Shown piece by piece: positions 34,540 through 41,663 of a DNA stretch of 64,000 nt. The stretch comes from an uncultured Lachnospira sp. (lineage in GTDB: Bacteria; Bacillota; Clostridia; Lachnospirales; Lachnospiraceae), in NCBI GenBank assembly GCA_944381165.1, contig CALWKC010000004.1, positions 42,776-106,775 on the forward strand, read 5' to 3'. Below the pieces are notes generated by a model. It saw only the letters and a list, made by a program, of their open reading frames with translations. It made no database searches and was not told the DNA's origin. Every line of letters begins with the position of its first letter. The stretch's first letter is position 1. A program made the translations under genes and the position numbers.

Positions 34540-35193
34540 CTATAAGTGGTTATCCTCAAGAAGTTTTTTCAGTTTTTCAAGCGCCTTTTTCTCTATACGG
34601 CTGACATAGCTTCTGCTTATTCCAAGCTCCTTCGCCATCTCGCACTGTGTCTTTTCGTCATTACCGAAAAGTCCGTATCTGTGTATGATAATAGTTTTTT
34701 CCCGCTCGTTCAGAACCGTATCCATTTTCTCTTTCAGACATGAAATCCTCTGCGAGAAAATATAATCTCCGACAACATCCGGCTCATCCTCTCCCACAAT
34801 CTCTATAATACTTATCTCGTTGCCTTCTTTGTCCGTTCCTATCGGCTCATAAATAGATACCTCTCTCGCCCTTTTCTTCTCGGCCCTTAGCATCATGAGA
34901 AGCTCATTGTCAATACATTTTGCCGCATATGTGGCTAACCTTATACCCTTATCTGGCTTAAACGAATTAATAGCCTTTATCAGTCCGACCGTACCGACGG
35001 ATATTAAATCCTGAATATCCCTGTCCGGCGTGCTGTATTTTTTTGTCATATGTGCAACCAGGCGCATATTCTTCTCAATCAGAATATCTCTGGCTTTGCT
35101 GTCTCCTCCGCGAAAAAGCTCAAGAATTTCCTTTTCTTCATCTGCGGAAAGCGGCTTTTCAAAACTCTTCAAAGAAAGGCACCCCAGACACAT
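34540..35193 (-). CDS. sigK: Sporulation-type RNA polymerase sigma factor (SigK-like)
   Basis: 217 aa from ATG 35193, or 210 aa from a TTG at 35172 that has GGGGTG about 7 nt upstream. Region 2 is DLISVGTVGLIKAINSFKPD at 62-81 with LATYAAKCIDNELLM; the sigma-K/E-specific YEPIGTDKEGNEISIIEIVG is at 115-134; region 4 has CEMAKELGISRSYVSRIEKKAL at 184-205. It is a single uninterrupted frame with no hydrophobic pro-sequence, unlike Bacillus pro-sigma-K but like that of Clostridioides. SigK normally directs late mother-cell genes; SigE is the nearest alternative. Confidence 0.85.
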   Translation of the reverse strand: MCLGCLSLKSFEKPLSADEEKEILELFRGGDSKARDILIEKNMRLVAHMTKKYSTPDRDIQDLISVGTVGLIKAINSFKPDKGIRLATYAAKCIDNELLMMLRAEKKRAREVSIYEPIGTDKEGNEISIIEIVGEDEPDVVGDYIFSQRISCLKEKMDTVLNEREKTIIIHRYGLFGNDEKTQCEMAKELGISRSYVSRIEKKALEKLKKLLEDNHL

Positions 35194-35225
35194 ATTTTAT
35201 ATATTTTATGTGCAAAGGTGCCTTT
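35175..35225 (-). promoter_or_regulatory. Inverted repeat enclosing the sigK start codon
   Basis: Perfect 9-bp arms 35175-35183 and 35217-35225 (AAAGGCACC / GGTGCCTTT), with an inner 6-bp stem CACATA/TATGTG (35189-35194 and 35207-35212). The upstream ATG of sigK lies in the inner stem and the GGGGTG of the alternative TTG start lies in the outer stem. It may terminate the upstream trhP transcript, or hide sigK translation signals; neither is proven. Confidence 0.5.
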
Positions 35226-35236
35226 TATTGCTTTTC

Positions 35237-36484
35237 CTAATCTTCTTTTCTTCTCAAAACGTCAAAACGTTCAAGCCTTACACCCAAATCGATGTAAAGC
35301 TGCTGCTTAGGATGAGGGGCGCTCTCCATATCGCAGCCCTTTTCATCCGTAATCCTTCTTACTGTTACATTTATATTCTCTCCGCCCGGTCTCATGACTT
35401 CAATCTGCTCCCCGACGCTGAATTTATTGCGCTGTTCTATATGATACAGTCCCTCGTCGTTGCAGCCGTCAACAATACCGAGATACGTATACTCCTTGAC
35501 ATAAGTATTTGTATCGTAAATCTGCGTGTTCTCGTCCGGCTTGCCGAAAAAGAACCCTGTAGTATACTGTCTGTAAGTACACTTTGAAATCTCTGATTTA
35601 TAGAATGGTATTCTGCTTCTGTAGAGTTCTTCATCCTTAATAAATTCATCGATAGCCAGCCTGTATGTTCTCGCGACAGTCGCCACATAGAGAGCCGTCT
35701 TCATTCTTCCCTCTATCTTAAAGCTGTCAATTCCCGCGTTAAGCATCTCCGGAATATGCTCAATCATGCACAGATCCTTTGAGTTAAAAATATAAGTCCC
35801 CCGCTCGTTCTCATAAACAGGCATATACTCGCCGGGTCTTGACTCCTCGACTATTGAATATTTCCATCTGCACGGGTGCGTGCACGCCCCTCTGTTTGCG
35901 TCTCTTCCCGCCATAAAGCTGCTGAGCAGACATCTCCCCGAATAGGAAATACACATTGCCCCGTGAATAAAAGTCTCTATCTCCATCTCATCGGGAATAT
36001 GCTCTCTTATCTGCTTAATCTCATTAAGAGAGAGCTCTCTGGCAGATACGACACGCTTGGCTCCCTGCTTCCACCAGAACTGATAAGTCATATAATTAGT
36101 GTTATTTGCCTGTGTGCTGATATGTATATCTATATCAGGAAGCACCTCTTTTGCAATCGTAAACATGCCCGGGTCCGAAATTATAAGCGCGTCCGGCCCT
36201 ATCTGTTTAAGCTCCTCAAAATATTTTCTCGCGCCCTCCAAATCATAGTTATGCGCAAGAATGTTTGCAGTAACATAGACCTTGCAGTTCCTCTCATGCG
36301 CAAATTCAATCCCCTCTCTCATCTCTTCGAGAGTGAAATTTTTTGCCTTTGCCCTGAGTCCGAATGCTTCTCCTCCTATATAAACCGCATCGGCTCCGTA
36401 TACAACAGCAATTTTCAACACTTCAAGACTGCTTGCAGGTATAAGAAGTTCAAGTTTTCTGCCTTTATAAATATGTTCCGCCAT
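35237..36484 (-). CDS. trhP: U32 family tRNA hydroxylation protein (TrhP/YrrO-like)
   Basis: 415 aa from ATG 36484 (GGAGG five bases upstream). N-terminal TIM-barrel-like part opens ELLIPASSLEVLKIAVVYGADAVYIGG; the U32 signature is EIETFIHGAMCISYSGRCLLSSFM, with Cys residues continuing in GACTHPCRWKY, as in iron-sulfur-containing prephenate-dependent tRNA hydroxylases. Once called collagenase-like peptidases, these proteins make 5-hydroxyuridine at tRNA wobble position 34. The next upstream gene, trmR, encodes the methyltransferase for the next step in Bacillus. Substrate here is inferred from family and neighbour. Confidence 0.88.
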   Translation of the reverse strand: MAEHIYKGRKLELLIPASSLEVLKIAVVYGADAVYIGGEAFGLRAKAKNFTLEEMREGIEFAHERNCKVYVTANILAHNYDLEGARKYFEELKQIGPDALIISDPGMFTIAKEVLPDIDIHISTQANNTNYMTYQFWWKQGAKRVVSARELSLNEIKQIREHIPDEMEIETFIHGAMCISYSGRCLLSSFMAGRDANRGACTHPCRWKYSIVEESRPGEYMPVYENERGTYIFNSKDLCMIEHIPEMLNAGIDSFKIEGRMKTALYVATVARTYRLAIDEFIKDEELYRSRIPFYKSEISKCTYRQYTTGFFFGKPDENTQIYDTNTYVKEYTYLGIVDGCNDEGLYHIEQRNKFSVGEQIEVMRPGGENINVTVRRITDEKGCDMESAPHPKQQLYIDLGVRLERFDVLRRKED

Positions 36485-36534
36485 ATCCGCCTCCATACAC
36501 AAATTTTATAACATACCGCTGCCGGTTGATATTT

Positions 36535-37176
36535 TTACCTTTTCACGCTCAGCGTAATCCCGTCGCCTATAGGAACAACAGCTGTGACGACCTCTTCAGA
36601 GTGAGTCAGCATATAGATATAGTCCCTCATTCTCTCGTGAATTGTCCTGTTTCTTCTTGTTACGCCGTATTTTGACTGCACTATTTCTCCCTCCTGCAGC
36701 ACGTTGTCGGAGATAAGCAGACCTCCCTTTTTAAGTATTCTCATTATCTCCGGAAAATAATTTATATACTGTCCCTTCGCAGCATCCATAAACACAAAAT
36801 CAAAGGGGCCCTCAAGTTCTCTTAAAACCTCCATGGCGTCCCCCTCAATAAGCGTTATTTTGTCTTCCTTTCCCGCGCGCCTGAAATTTTCCCTTGCAAT
36901 CGGAATTCTCCTGTCATAATTCTCTATAGTTGTTATATGGCAGCCCGGCGGCATGTTTTCACTCATAAGAATAGATGAGTAACCCACTGCCGTGCCGACC
37001 TCCAGAATATTTTCCGGCTGTTTCAAAGCAATCAGCACCTTTAACAGATTACCCATCTCTTTTCTTATAATAGGAACATTGTCCGATAACGCTTCCTTCT
37101 CTATTAAGTTACAGACCTCAGAATTGCCCGTATCAAGCGAATTAATATATGCTACAATCCGCGGTTCTACAATCAT
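36535..37176 (-). CDS. trmR: O-methyltransferase TrmR (YrrM family)
   Basis: 213 aa from ATG 37176 (GGGGAGG about 10 nt upstream). Class I SAM methyltransferase: motif I ILEVGTAVGYSSILMSE, then ITTIENYDRRIPIARENFRR, IEGDAMEVLREL and PFDFVFMDAAKGQYINYFPE. In Bacillus YrrM/TrmR methylates 5-hydroxyuridine-34 of tRNA to 5-methoxyuridine. Its pairing with a U32 gene matches yrrM-yrrN-yrrO in Bacillus, so the two are expected to act in sequence. Related O-methyltransferases act on catechols, so the tRNA substrate is inferred from context. Confidence 0.88.
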   Translation of the reverse strand: MIVEPRIVAYINSLDTGNSEVCNLIEKEALSDNVPIIRKEMGNLLKVLIALKQPENILEVGTAVGYSSILMSENMPPGCHITTIENYDRRIPIARENFRRAGKEDKITLIEGDAMEVLRELEGPFDFVFMDAAKGQYINYFPEIMRILKKGGLLISDNVLQEGEIVQSKYGVTRRNRTIHERMRDYIYMLTHSEEVVTAVVPIGDGITLSVKR

Positions 37177-37178
37177 TT

Positions 37179-37556
37179 TTAACTGTCCTCCCCGGTATCC
37201 TGGCACATTATTTCCATCATCTCGGATGGCTTCATTGCGGTGTCGAGCGTATAAGTGCCGCCAACAAAATTATTATTATAATCAGAAAGCACAATCTGAA
37301 AATACATAATTGTCTTGTCTCTGCAGAGCCCCTTGTCATACAGAATTGATGAGAGCTGTTTTGCAGAAATACCGTCCGAAATAACAACCTCTACCTGTCT
37401 TGCATTTTCCTCCGTATCAACCGACTCCTCGTTAAAAATATTGTGACCGAAGGTATATGCTTTGCTTCCCGCCGCAAATATGATTATCGCACCGACAATA
37501 ACCAGAACTATATTAAACGATACACCGAGTACTACTCTTACATTTTTATTGTTCAT
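37179..37556 (-). CDS. Short MltG-like membrane protein lacking the catalytic domain
   Basis: 125 aa. One membrane segment (about 9-30, LGVSFNIVLVIVGAIIIFAA), then a LysM-like domain: VEVVISDGISAKQLSSILYD, GLCRDKTIMYFQIVLSDYNN, FVGGTYTLDTAMKPSEMMEIM. This is the N-terminal third of endolytic transglycosylase MltG (YceG), which normally has about 340 aa with a catalytic Glu domain; that domain is absent and no downstream frame restores it, since trmR begins 3 bp later. Location equals that of yrrL (mltG) before yrrM in Bacillus. Possibly a regulator or a relic. Confidence 0.75.
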   Translation of the reverse strand: MNNKNVRVVLGVSFNIVLVIVGAIIIFAAGSKAYTFGHNIFNEESVDTEENARQVEVVISDGISAKQLSSILYDKGLCRDKTIMYFQIVLSDYNNNFVGGTYTLDTAMKPSEMMEIMCQDTGEDS

Positions 37557-37579
37557 TCAAGTCATGCTCCTCTTTGCTG

Positions 37580-37921
37580 TTATTGCAGAAAATCCATGTT
37601 GAAATCAATGGCTCCGACAACAGTCATACAAACCTCCTGCACCATCCGGCACAGCGCCATCTCCGCCGCCAGAAACCGCTCTGCCGCAGGCTGCTGGCGC
37701 ACGTCAATATATCTGTTGTTCAATTCGTCCGTCGAAGTAATTACATCCTCAACATCATCGGAATACTGAAGCCTGAAATTCTCCCGTCTGAAATCATCGA
37801 CAGCCCTCTTTAAATCAGGCTGCCTCATTATATCAGCTTCAAGCTCCTTATACTCCCTATATTCATCACTCTCAATAATAGCCTGCGTCAACGCCTGCGT
37901 AAGCTCATCTACTCTGCTCAT
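37580..37921 (-). CDS. YlbF/YmcA family protein
   Basis: 113 aa, all helical. Family pattern ESDEYREYKELEADIMRQPDLKRAVDDFRRENF at 17-49 is that of the YlbF/YmcA domain (formerly DUF964). In Bacillus YlbF, YmcA and YaaT form the Y-complex that guides RNase Y in mRNA maturation and affects competence, sporulation and biofilm. Here it overlaps the rnj stop by four bases (ATGA), so it is coupled to RNase J. The partners YmcA and YaaT are not in the window. Confidence 0.82.
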   Translation of the reverse strand: MSRVDELTQALTQAIIESDEYREYKELEADIMRQPDLKRAVDDFRRENFRLQYSDDVEDVITSTDELNNRYIDVRQQPAAERFLAAEMALCRMVQEVCMTVVGAIDFNMDFLQ

Positions 37922-39588
37922 ACCTGTGACTCCATTATGATTGGAAGAATAACCGGATTTCTCTTCATCTTCTTCCAGAGATACTCACTCAAATCATCTT
38001 TAATGATATTCTTTATCTTGCTCCAGTCAGAAATACGTTTCTCAAGGCATCCCTCAACGGAATCCCATACAACCCCCTTCGCCTCGTCGAGAAGCTCCTC
38101 AGCCTCCCTTACATAGACAAAGCCTCTGGTAACAATATCAGGTCCGGCAACAAGATTGCCTGTGTATTTCTCCAGCGTGAGAACAACTATAATAATACCG
38201 TTCTCGGCAAGATTCTGACGGTCTCTGAGCACTATGTTACCCACATCGCCGACGCCAAGTCCGTCAACCATTACAGCTCCGGTCTGCACCTTATCTACGA
38301 TAGCTCCGCTCTCCTCACTCAGCTCTATAACATCGCCCGACTTTGCTATAAAAACATGTTCCTTATCATAGCCGAGAGACATTACTATATCGCGCTGCGC
38401 GCACAGATGTCTGTATTCGCCATGCACAGGAATTGCATACTTAGGCTTCACCAGAGAGTATATAAGCTTAATCTCTTCCTGACAGGCATGTCCCGAAACA
38501 TGTGTATCCTGGAAGATAACTTTTGCCCCCTTCATTCCGAGCTCATTGATTACCTTTGCTACCGACTTCTCATTTCCCGGAATAGGCGTAGATGAAAACA
38601 CAACACAGTCACCCGGCTGAATAGACACCTTTCTGTGAAGAGACGCCGCCATTCTCGAAAGCGCTGCCATAGACTCTCCCTGGCTTCCTGTTGTTATAAG
38701 AACAATCTGCTCAGGCGTATAATTTTTCATCTCCTCGGTATCTATAAGCGTGCCCTCAGGAATTTTGAGGTAATCGAGGTCCTCTGCAACCTCTATTATA
38801 TTGACCATGCTCCGTCCCTCTACGCACACCTTTCTGCCATAAGCCACTGCAGAATTGATAATCTGCTGCACTCTGTCCACATTTGATGCAAATGTAGCTA
38901 TAATCAGGCGGCTGTTTTTGTTGTCGTTAAAAATCTTATCAAATGTCGCGCCGACAGTTCTCTCTGACATCGTAAATCCCGGACGGAGAGCATTTGTGCT
39001 GTCGCACATCAGCGCAAGCACACCTTTCTTGCCAAGCTCGCCAAGCCTCTGCAAATCAATAGGGTCTCCGTATACAGGCGTATAGTCAACCTTGAAATCT
39101 CCGGTGTGTATAATCGTTCCTGCCGGCGAAAAGATTGCAAGAGCCGCTGCATCTGCAATACTGTGGTTTGTTCGTATAAACTCAACCCTGAAATCGCCGA
39201 GAGTAATCGACTGTCCGTATTTTACAACCTTTCTCTTTACGCTTCTTAACATGCTGTGCTCTTTAAGCTTCGATTCAATAAGTCCCATTGTAAGCCTTGT
39301 AGCGTATATAGGAACATTTACGTCCTTCAGCACATAGGGAATTGCTCCTATATGGTCCTCATGACCGTGAGTAATGACAAATCCCTTAACCTTGTCTATG
39401 TTCTGCTTCAAATAAGTCACATCCGGAATAACCAAATCAATTCCAAGCATCTCCTCCTCCGGAAATGACAGACCGCAGTCCACAACAACAATACTGTCAT
39501 CATACTCAATGGCAGTAATGTTCATTCCTATCTGCTCAAGACCTCCCAACGGAATAATCTTGACAGAACCCGTATTTACTTTTTTCAT
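37918..39588 (-). CDS. rnj: Ribonuclease J
   Basis: 556 aa. Metallo-beta-lactamase/beta-CASP nuclease: HxHxDH motif GFVITHGHEDHIGAIPYVL at about 70-88, HTGDFKVDYTP, LMCDSTNALRPGFTMSERTV, beta-CASP IIATFASNVDRVQQIINSA, VFSSTPIPGNEK and HVSGHACQEEI. RNase J has 5'-to-3' exonuclease and endonuclease activity in mRNA turnover and rRNA maturation. Only one paralogue is in the window, so J1 versus J2 is not assigned. A 7-bp hairpin directly precedes its ribosome-binding site. Confidence 0.95.
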   Translation of the reverse strand: MKKVNTGSVKIIPLGGLEQIGMNITAIEYDDSIVVVDCGLSFPEEEMLGIDLVIPDVTYLKQNIDKVKGFVITHGHEDHIGAIPYVLKDVNVPIYATRLTMGLIESKLKEHSMLRSVKRKVVKYGQSITLGDFRVEFIRTNHSIADAAALAIFSPAGTIIHTGDFKVDYTPVYGDPIDLQRLGELGKKGVLALMCDSTNALRPGFTMSERTVGATFDKIFNDNKNSRLIIATFASNVDRVQQIINSAVAYGRKVCVEGRSMVNIIEVAEDLDYLKIPEGTLIDTEEMKNYTPEQIVLITTGSQGESMAALSRMAASLHRKVSIQPGDCVVFSSTPIPGNEKSVAKVINELGMKGAKVIFQDTHVSGHACQEEIKLIYSLVKPKYAIPVHGEYRHLCAQRDIVMSLGYDKEHVFIAKSGDVIELSEESGAIVDKVQTGAVMVDGLGVGDVGNIVLRDRQNLAENGIIIVVLTLEKYTGNLVAGPDIVTRGFVYVREAEELLDEAKGVVWDSVEGCLEKRISDWSKIKNIIKDDLSEYLWKKMKRNPVILPIIMESQV

Positions 39589-39601
39589 TTTATACCTCCA
39601 T

Positions 39602-39621
39602 GCCGCATCTTATAATGCGGC
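39602..39621 (-). promoter_or_regulatory. Hairpin abutting the RNase J ribosome-binding site
   Basis: Arms GCCGCAT (39615-39621 in the transcript) and ATGCGGC (39602-39608), 6-nt loop, immediately followed by ATGGAGG, the ribosome-binding site. Such a hairpin could block 5'-exonuclease passage or affect translation of the RNase J mRNA. Function inferred from position only. Confidence 0.55.
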
Positions 39622-39651
39622 GACATTAAGTTTCTTTAATTAATAATTATA

Positions 39652-39915
39652 TTATTCAATATCCACATTCTCCAAAAGCTCGGCAAAAATTCTGCGCACG
39701 CTCTCAAGCTCCTCATCGTTGTCCACAAACTCATAAGCCGCATCAGGGCTTGAACTGTCAGAGACATCCTTTAAGATATATGCCTCCGCTTCATCGTCTT
39801 CGTCATCCTCACAATCCGTCACAAGAATATAGTTGTACCCGTTCACTCTTGTCTCTTCAAGAATATAAAAAGACACCTTCTCATTATCATCTGTAACAAA
39901 CTCTAGTTTTTCCAT
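39652..39915 (-). CDS. DUF1292 family protein (YrzB-like)
   Basis: 87 aa, very acidic. Pattern EFVTDDNEKVSFYILEETRVNGYNYILVTDCEDDEDDEAEAYILKD is typical of DUF1292. It is conserved in Firmicutes directly after ruvX as yrzB is in Bacillus. Function unknown. Cytoplasmic, no membrane segment. Confidence 0.9.
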   Translation of the reverse strand: MEKLEFVTDDNEKVSFYILEETRVNGYNYILVTDCEDDEDDEAEAYILKDVSDSSSPDAAYEFVDNDEELESVRRIFAELLENVDIE

Positions 39916-39977
39916 TCAAATCCTCTTTTAAATAAACAAAATAAAACCACTAATCAGTCAGATACCTTCCGCATAAA

Positions 39978-40442
39978 CTACTCTTCAGTGTCCTGTCCGT
40001 CAGAAATATGCATTTGTGCGTGATTAGCCCTGTAATCAAGATACCCCTGCAAAATAATAGAAGCTGCAATCTTATCTATCACAGCCTTTCTGTTCTCTCT
40101 TCTTACCCCGCTCTCTATAAGCACCTGCTCCGCTGAAACCGAGCTCAGTCTCTCATCCCACATAACAACAGGAAGCCCGGTCCTTCTCTCAAGCATGTCC
40201 GCAAATTCACGGCACTGCTCCGCCCGCTCCCCGACAGTATTATTCATATTTTTAGGAAATCCTACAACAATCTCCTCTGCACCGTATTCCCCGATAAGCT
40301 CCTCAATTCTCGCCAAAGTCTTTCTGAGCTTATTGGCCTCCTTGCGCGTAATCGTCTCAACTCCCTGAGCAGTTAAGCCCAGCTCATCGCTGACTGCAAC
40401 GCCCACAGTCTTTGTACCGTAATCCAACCCGATTATTCTCAT
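39978..40442 (-). CDS. ruvX: YqgF/RuvX family pre-16S rRNA nuclease
   Basis: 154 aa. RNase H-like fold with conserved acidic residues: [18 protein letters not shown] at 4-21 (Asp6), [13 protein letters not shown] with GERA following, and [12 protein letters not shown], then [19 protein letters not shown]. YqgF proteins process the 5' end of 16S rRNA; the older annotation is Holliday junction resolvase. The start lies 4 bp after the ireB stop. Confidence 0.95.
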   Translation of the reverse strand: MRIIGLDYGTKTVGVAVSDELGLTAQGVETITRKEANKLRKTLARIEELIGEYGAEEIVVGFPKNMNNTVGERAEQCREFADMLERRTGLPVVMWDERLSSVSAEQVLIESGVRRENRKAVIDKIAASIILQGYLDYRANHAQMHISDGQDTEE

Positions 40443-40445
40443 AAT

Positions 40446-40703
40446 TTACAGACCCTTGCCTGTGATAAAGTACTTGATAACTTCCTCGACAAGCTCGTCC
40501 CTCTCCACCTTCATAATAAGGCTTCTGGCATTATTATGACTTGTTATATAAGTAGGGTCTCCCGACATAATATATCCTACGATCTGATTTACCGGATTAT
40601 ATCCTTTCTCCTTTAACGCAAGATAAACCTGCTCTATTATTCCCTCAACAGAAATAGTTTTTTCTGGCTGTGTCTTAAAAAATTGTGTATTATTATCTAC
40701 CAT
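40446..40703 (-). CDS. ireB: IreB family regulatory protein (DUF965/YrzL)
   Basis: 85 aa from ATG 40703 (GAGGG just upstream). Matches the small UPF0297/DUF965 family: QFFKTQPEKTISVEGIIEQV then ALKEKGYNPVNQIVGYIMSGDPTYITSHNNARSLI. In Enterococcus IreB is a target of the Ser/Thr kinase IreK, which governs cephalosporin tolerance. First gene of the ireB-ruvX-DUF1292 block, a hallmark of Firmicutes. The two Thr near the N-terminus that are phosphorylated in Enterococcus have counterparts here (Thr11, Thr16), unproven. Confidence 0.93.
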   Translation of the reverse strand: MVDNNTQFFKTQPEKTISVEGIIEQVYLALKEKGYNPVNQIVGYIMSGDPTYITSHNNARSLIMKVERDELVEEVIKYFITGKGL

Positions 40704-40733
40704 TTCCCTCACGTCCCTTTCGTATATGTATCT

Positions 40734-40762
40734 ATGATACACCACTTTTCGCTATAAAACAA
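40734..40762 (-). promoter_or_regulatory. Candidate sigma-A promoter of the ireB transcription unit
   Basis: -35 TTGTTT (40757-40762), 17-nt spacer, -10 TATCAT (40734-40739, 5/6), about 30 nt before the ireB start codon. It drives, in my reading, the run ireB to pilT, about 10 kb. Confidence 0.65.
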
Positions 40763-40784
40763 GTGTTTTGCCAATAAAATAAAA

Positions 40785-40946
40785 AAGAGTTCGCTTGCGA
40801 ACTCTTTCGCGAGGCGCGGATTCATAAGAATAATTACCTTTCCGCGCCTCTGCGATCCTGCGGAGCATTTTTATTCTATAGGAAGTTCAGAGAACTTTCC
40901 TATAGAATAAAAATAACAGCGGCAGACTTATATTTTGTCTGCCGCT
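40785..40946 (-). repeat. Cluster of four palindromes between DUF4956 gene and ireB
   Basis: In 162 bp: (a) 40785-40806, 10-bp arms AAGAGTTCGC/GCGAACTCTT with U-run on the minus strand, terminator-like; (b) 40811-40820 and 40841-40850, perfect 10-bp arms GAGGCGCGGA/TCCGCGCCTC; (c) 40868-40913, 17-bp arms rich in A/T with extra inner pairing; (d) 40918-40946, 10-bp AGCGGCAGAC/GTCTGCCGCT followed by a U-rich stretch, the likely terminator of the DUF4956 gene. More structure than two terminators need, and (b) looks like a REP-type element. Confidence 0.75.
40918..40946 (-). terminator. Terminator after the DUF4956 gene
   Basis: Perfect 10-bp stem AGCGGCAGAC / GTCTGCCGCT with a 9-nt loop, followed in the transcript by GTTATTTTTATTC. 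Lies 28 nt beyond the DUF4956 stop. Confidence 0.75.
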
Positions 40947-40973
40947 GCCAATAAATCCGGAATGTATAATTTT

Positions 40974-41663
40974 TCAGTTTAAAATTCCTGCATCAATCTC
41001 TGCCATACCCAGAGTAATGTTAAGATTTCCGTTTCTCATACGCAAATGGTCGATAAACTCCTTTTCATCAGCGTTTCTTTTCATAGAAACACTGTAAGTA
41101 AGCTCATACATAGTTCCCATATTTGTTGTCCTTACTCTCCTGAGAGTCGACTGTGTGGTGTATTTTTCAAAAACCTCGTCAAACACATGGCTGTAATTAA
41201 GATTTTCGGGAACTGTCAGCTTAAGCTGCTTAGAACCCGAGCGGTCGTCCCCAAAATGCAGCAGATTAAGCACTACAAGCACTACGAGCATCAAAATCAC
41301 AAACGCGCAGGCAAATGTAACATATCCAAGCCCGCATGCAAGACCTGACGCCATTGCAAAAAATACAACCGCTATATCCTTTGCATTTCCTGGAGCGCTT
41401 CTGAAGCGCACAAGCGCAAATGCACCTGCCATAGAGAAAGCCCTTGCCACGTTGCTGCCGATAAGAAGAATTACAGCCGCCACCACAGCCGGAAGAATTA
41501 CAAGTCCCACGATGAAATTCTTTCCGTACCCGTCCCTGCGGCATATATACATATAAACCGCTCCGATTATAAGTCCTAATATAACAGCCGCCCCGATTGC
41601 TAACATTGATGAGCCAATGCTGATGGTATTATCTGCTGTACCTGTAAAAATTGATTCAAACAT
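40974..41663 (-). CDS. DUF4956 membrane protein
   Basis: 229 aa. Four hydrophobic segments (about 14-38, 50-68, 98-112, 116-138) around the conserved SNVARAFSMAGAFALVRFRS and GNAKDIAVVFFAMASGLACG, then a cytoplasmic C-terminal domain (residues 150-229). This is the DUF4956 family, usually found next to a VTC-domain polyphosphate polymerase and thought to form part of a polyphosphate-related membrane system. The 5' end overlaps the VTC gene by 64 bases in another frame; start supported by GAGGG 9 nt upstream. Confidence 0.88.
   Translation of the reverse strand: MFESIFTGTADNTISIGSSMLAIGAAVILGLIIGAVYMYICRRDGYGKNFIVGLVILPAVVAAVILLIGSNVARAFSMAGAFALVRFRSAPGNAKDIAVVFFAMASGLACGLGYVTFACAFVILMLVVLVVLNLLHFGDDRSGSKQLKLTVPENLNYSHVFDEVFEKYTTQSTLRRVRTTNMGTMYELTYSVSMKRNADEKEFIDHLRMRNGNLNITLGMAEIDAGILN

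Noticed and set aside
40785-40946. CRISPR array
   Set aside because: The palindromes differ from one another; there are no regular direct repeats with spacers, and no cas genes in the window.
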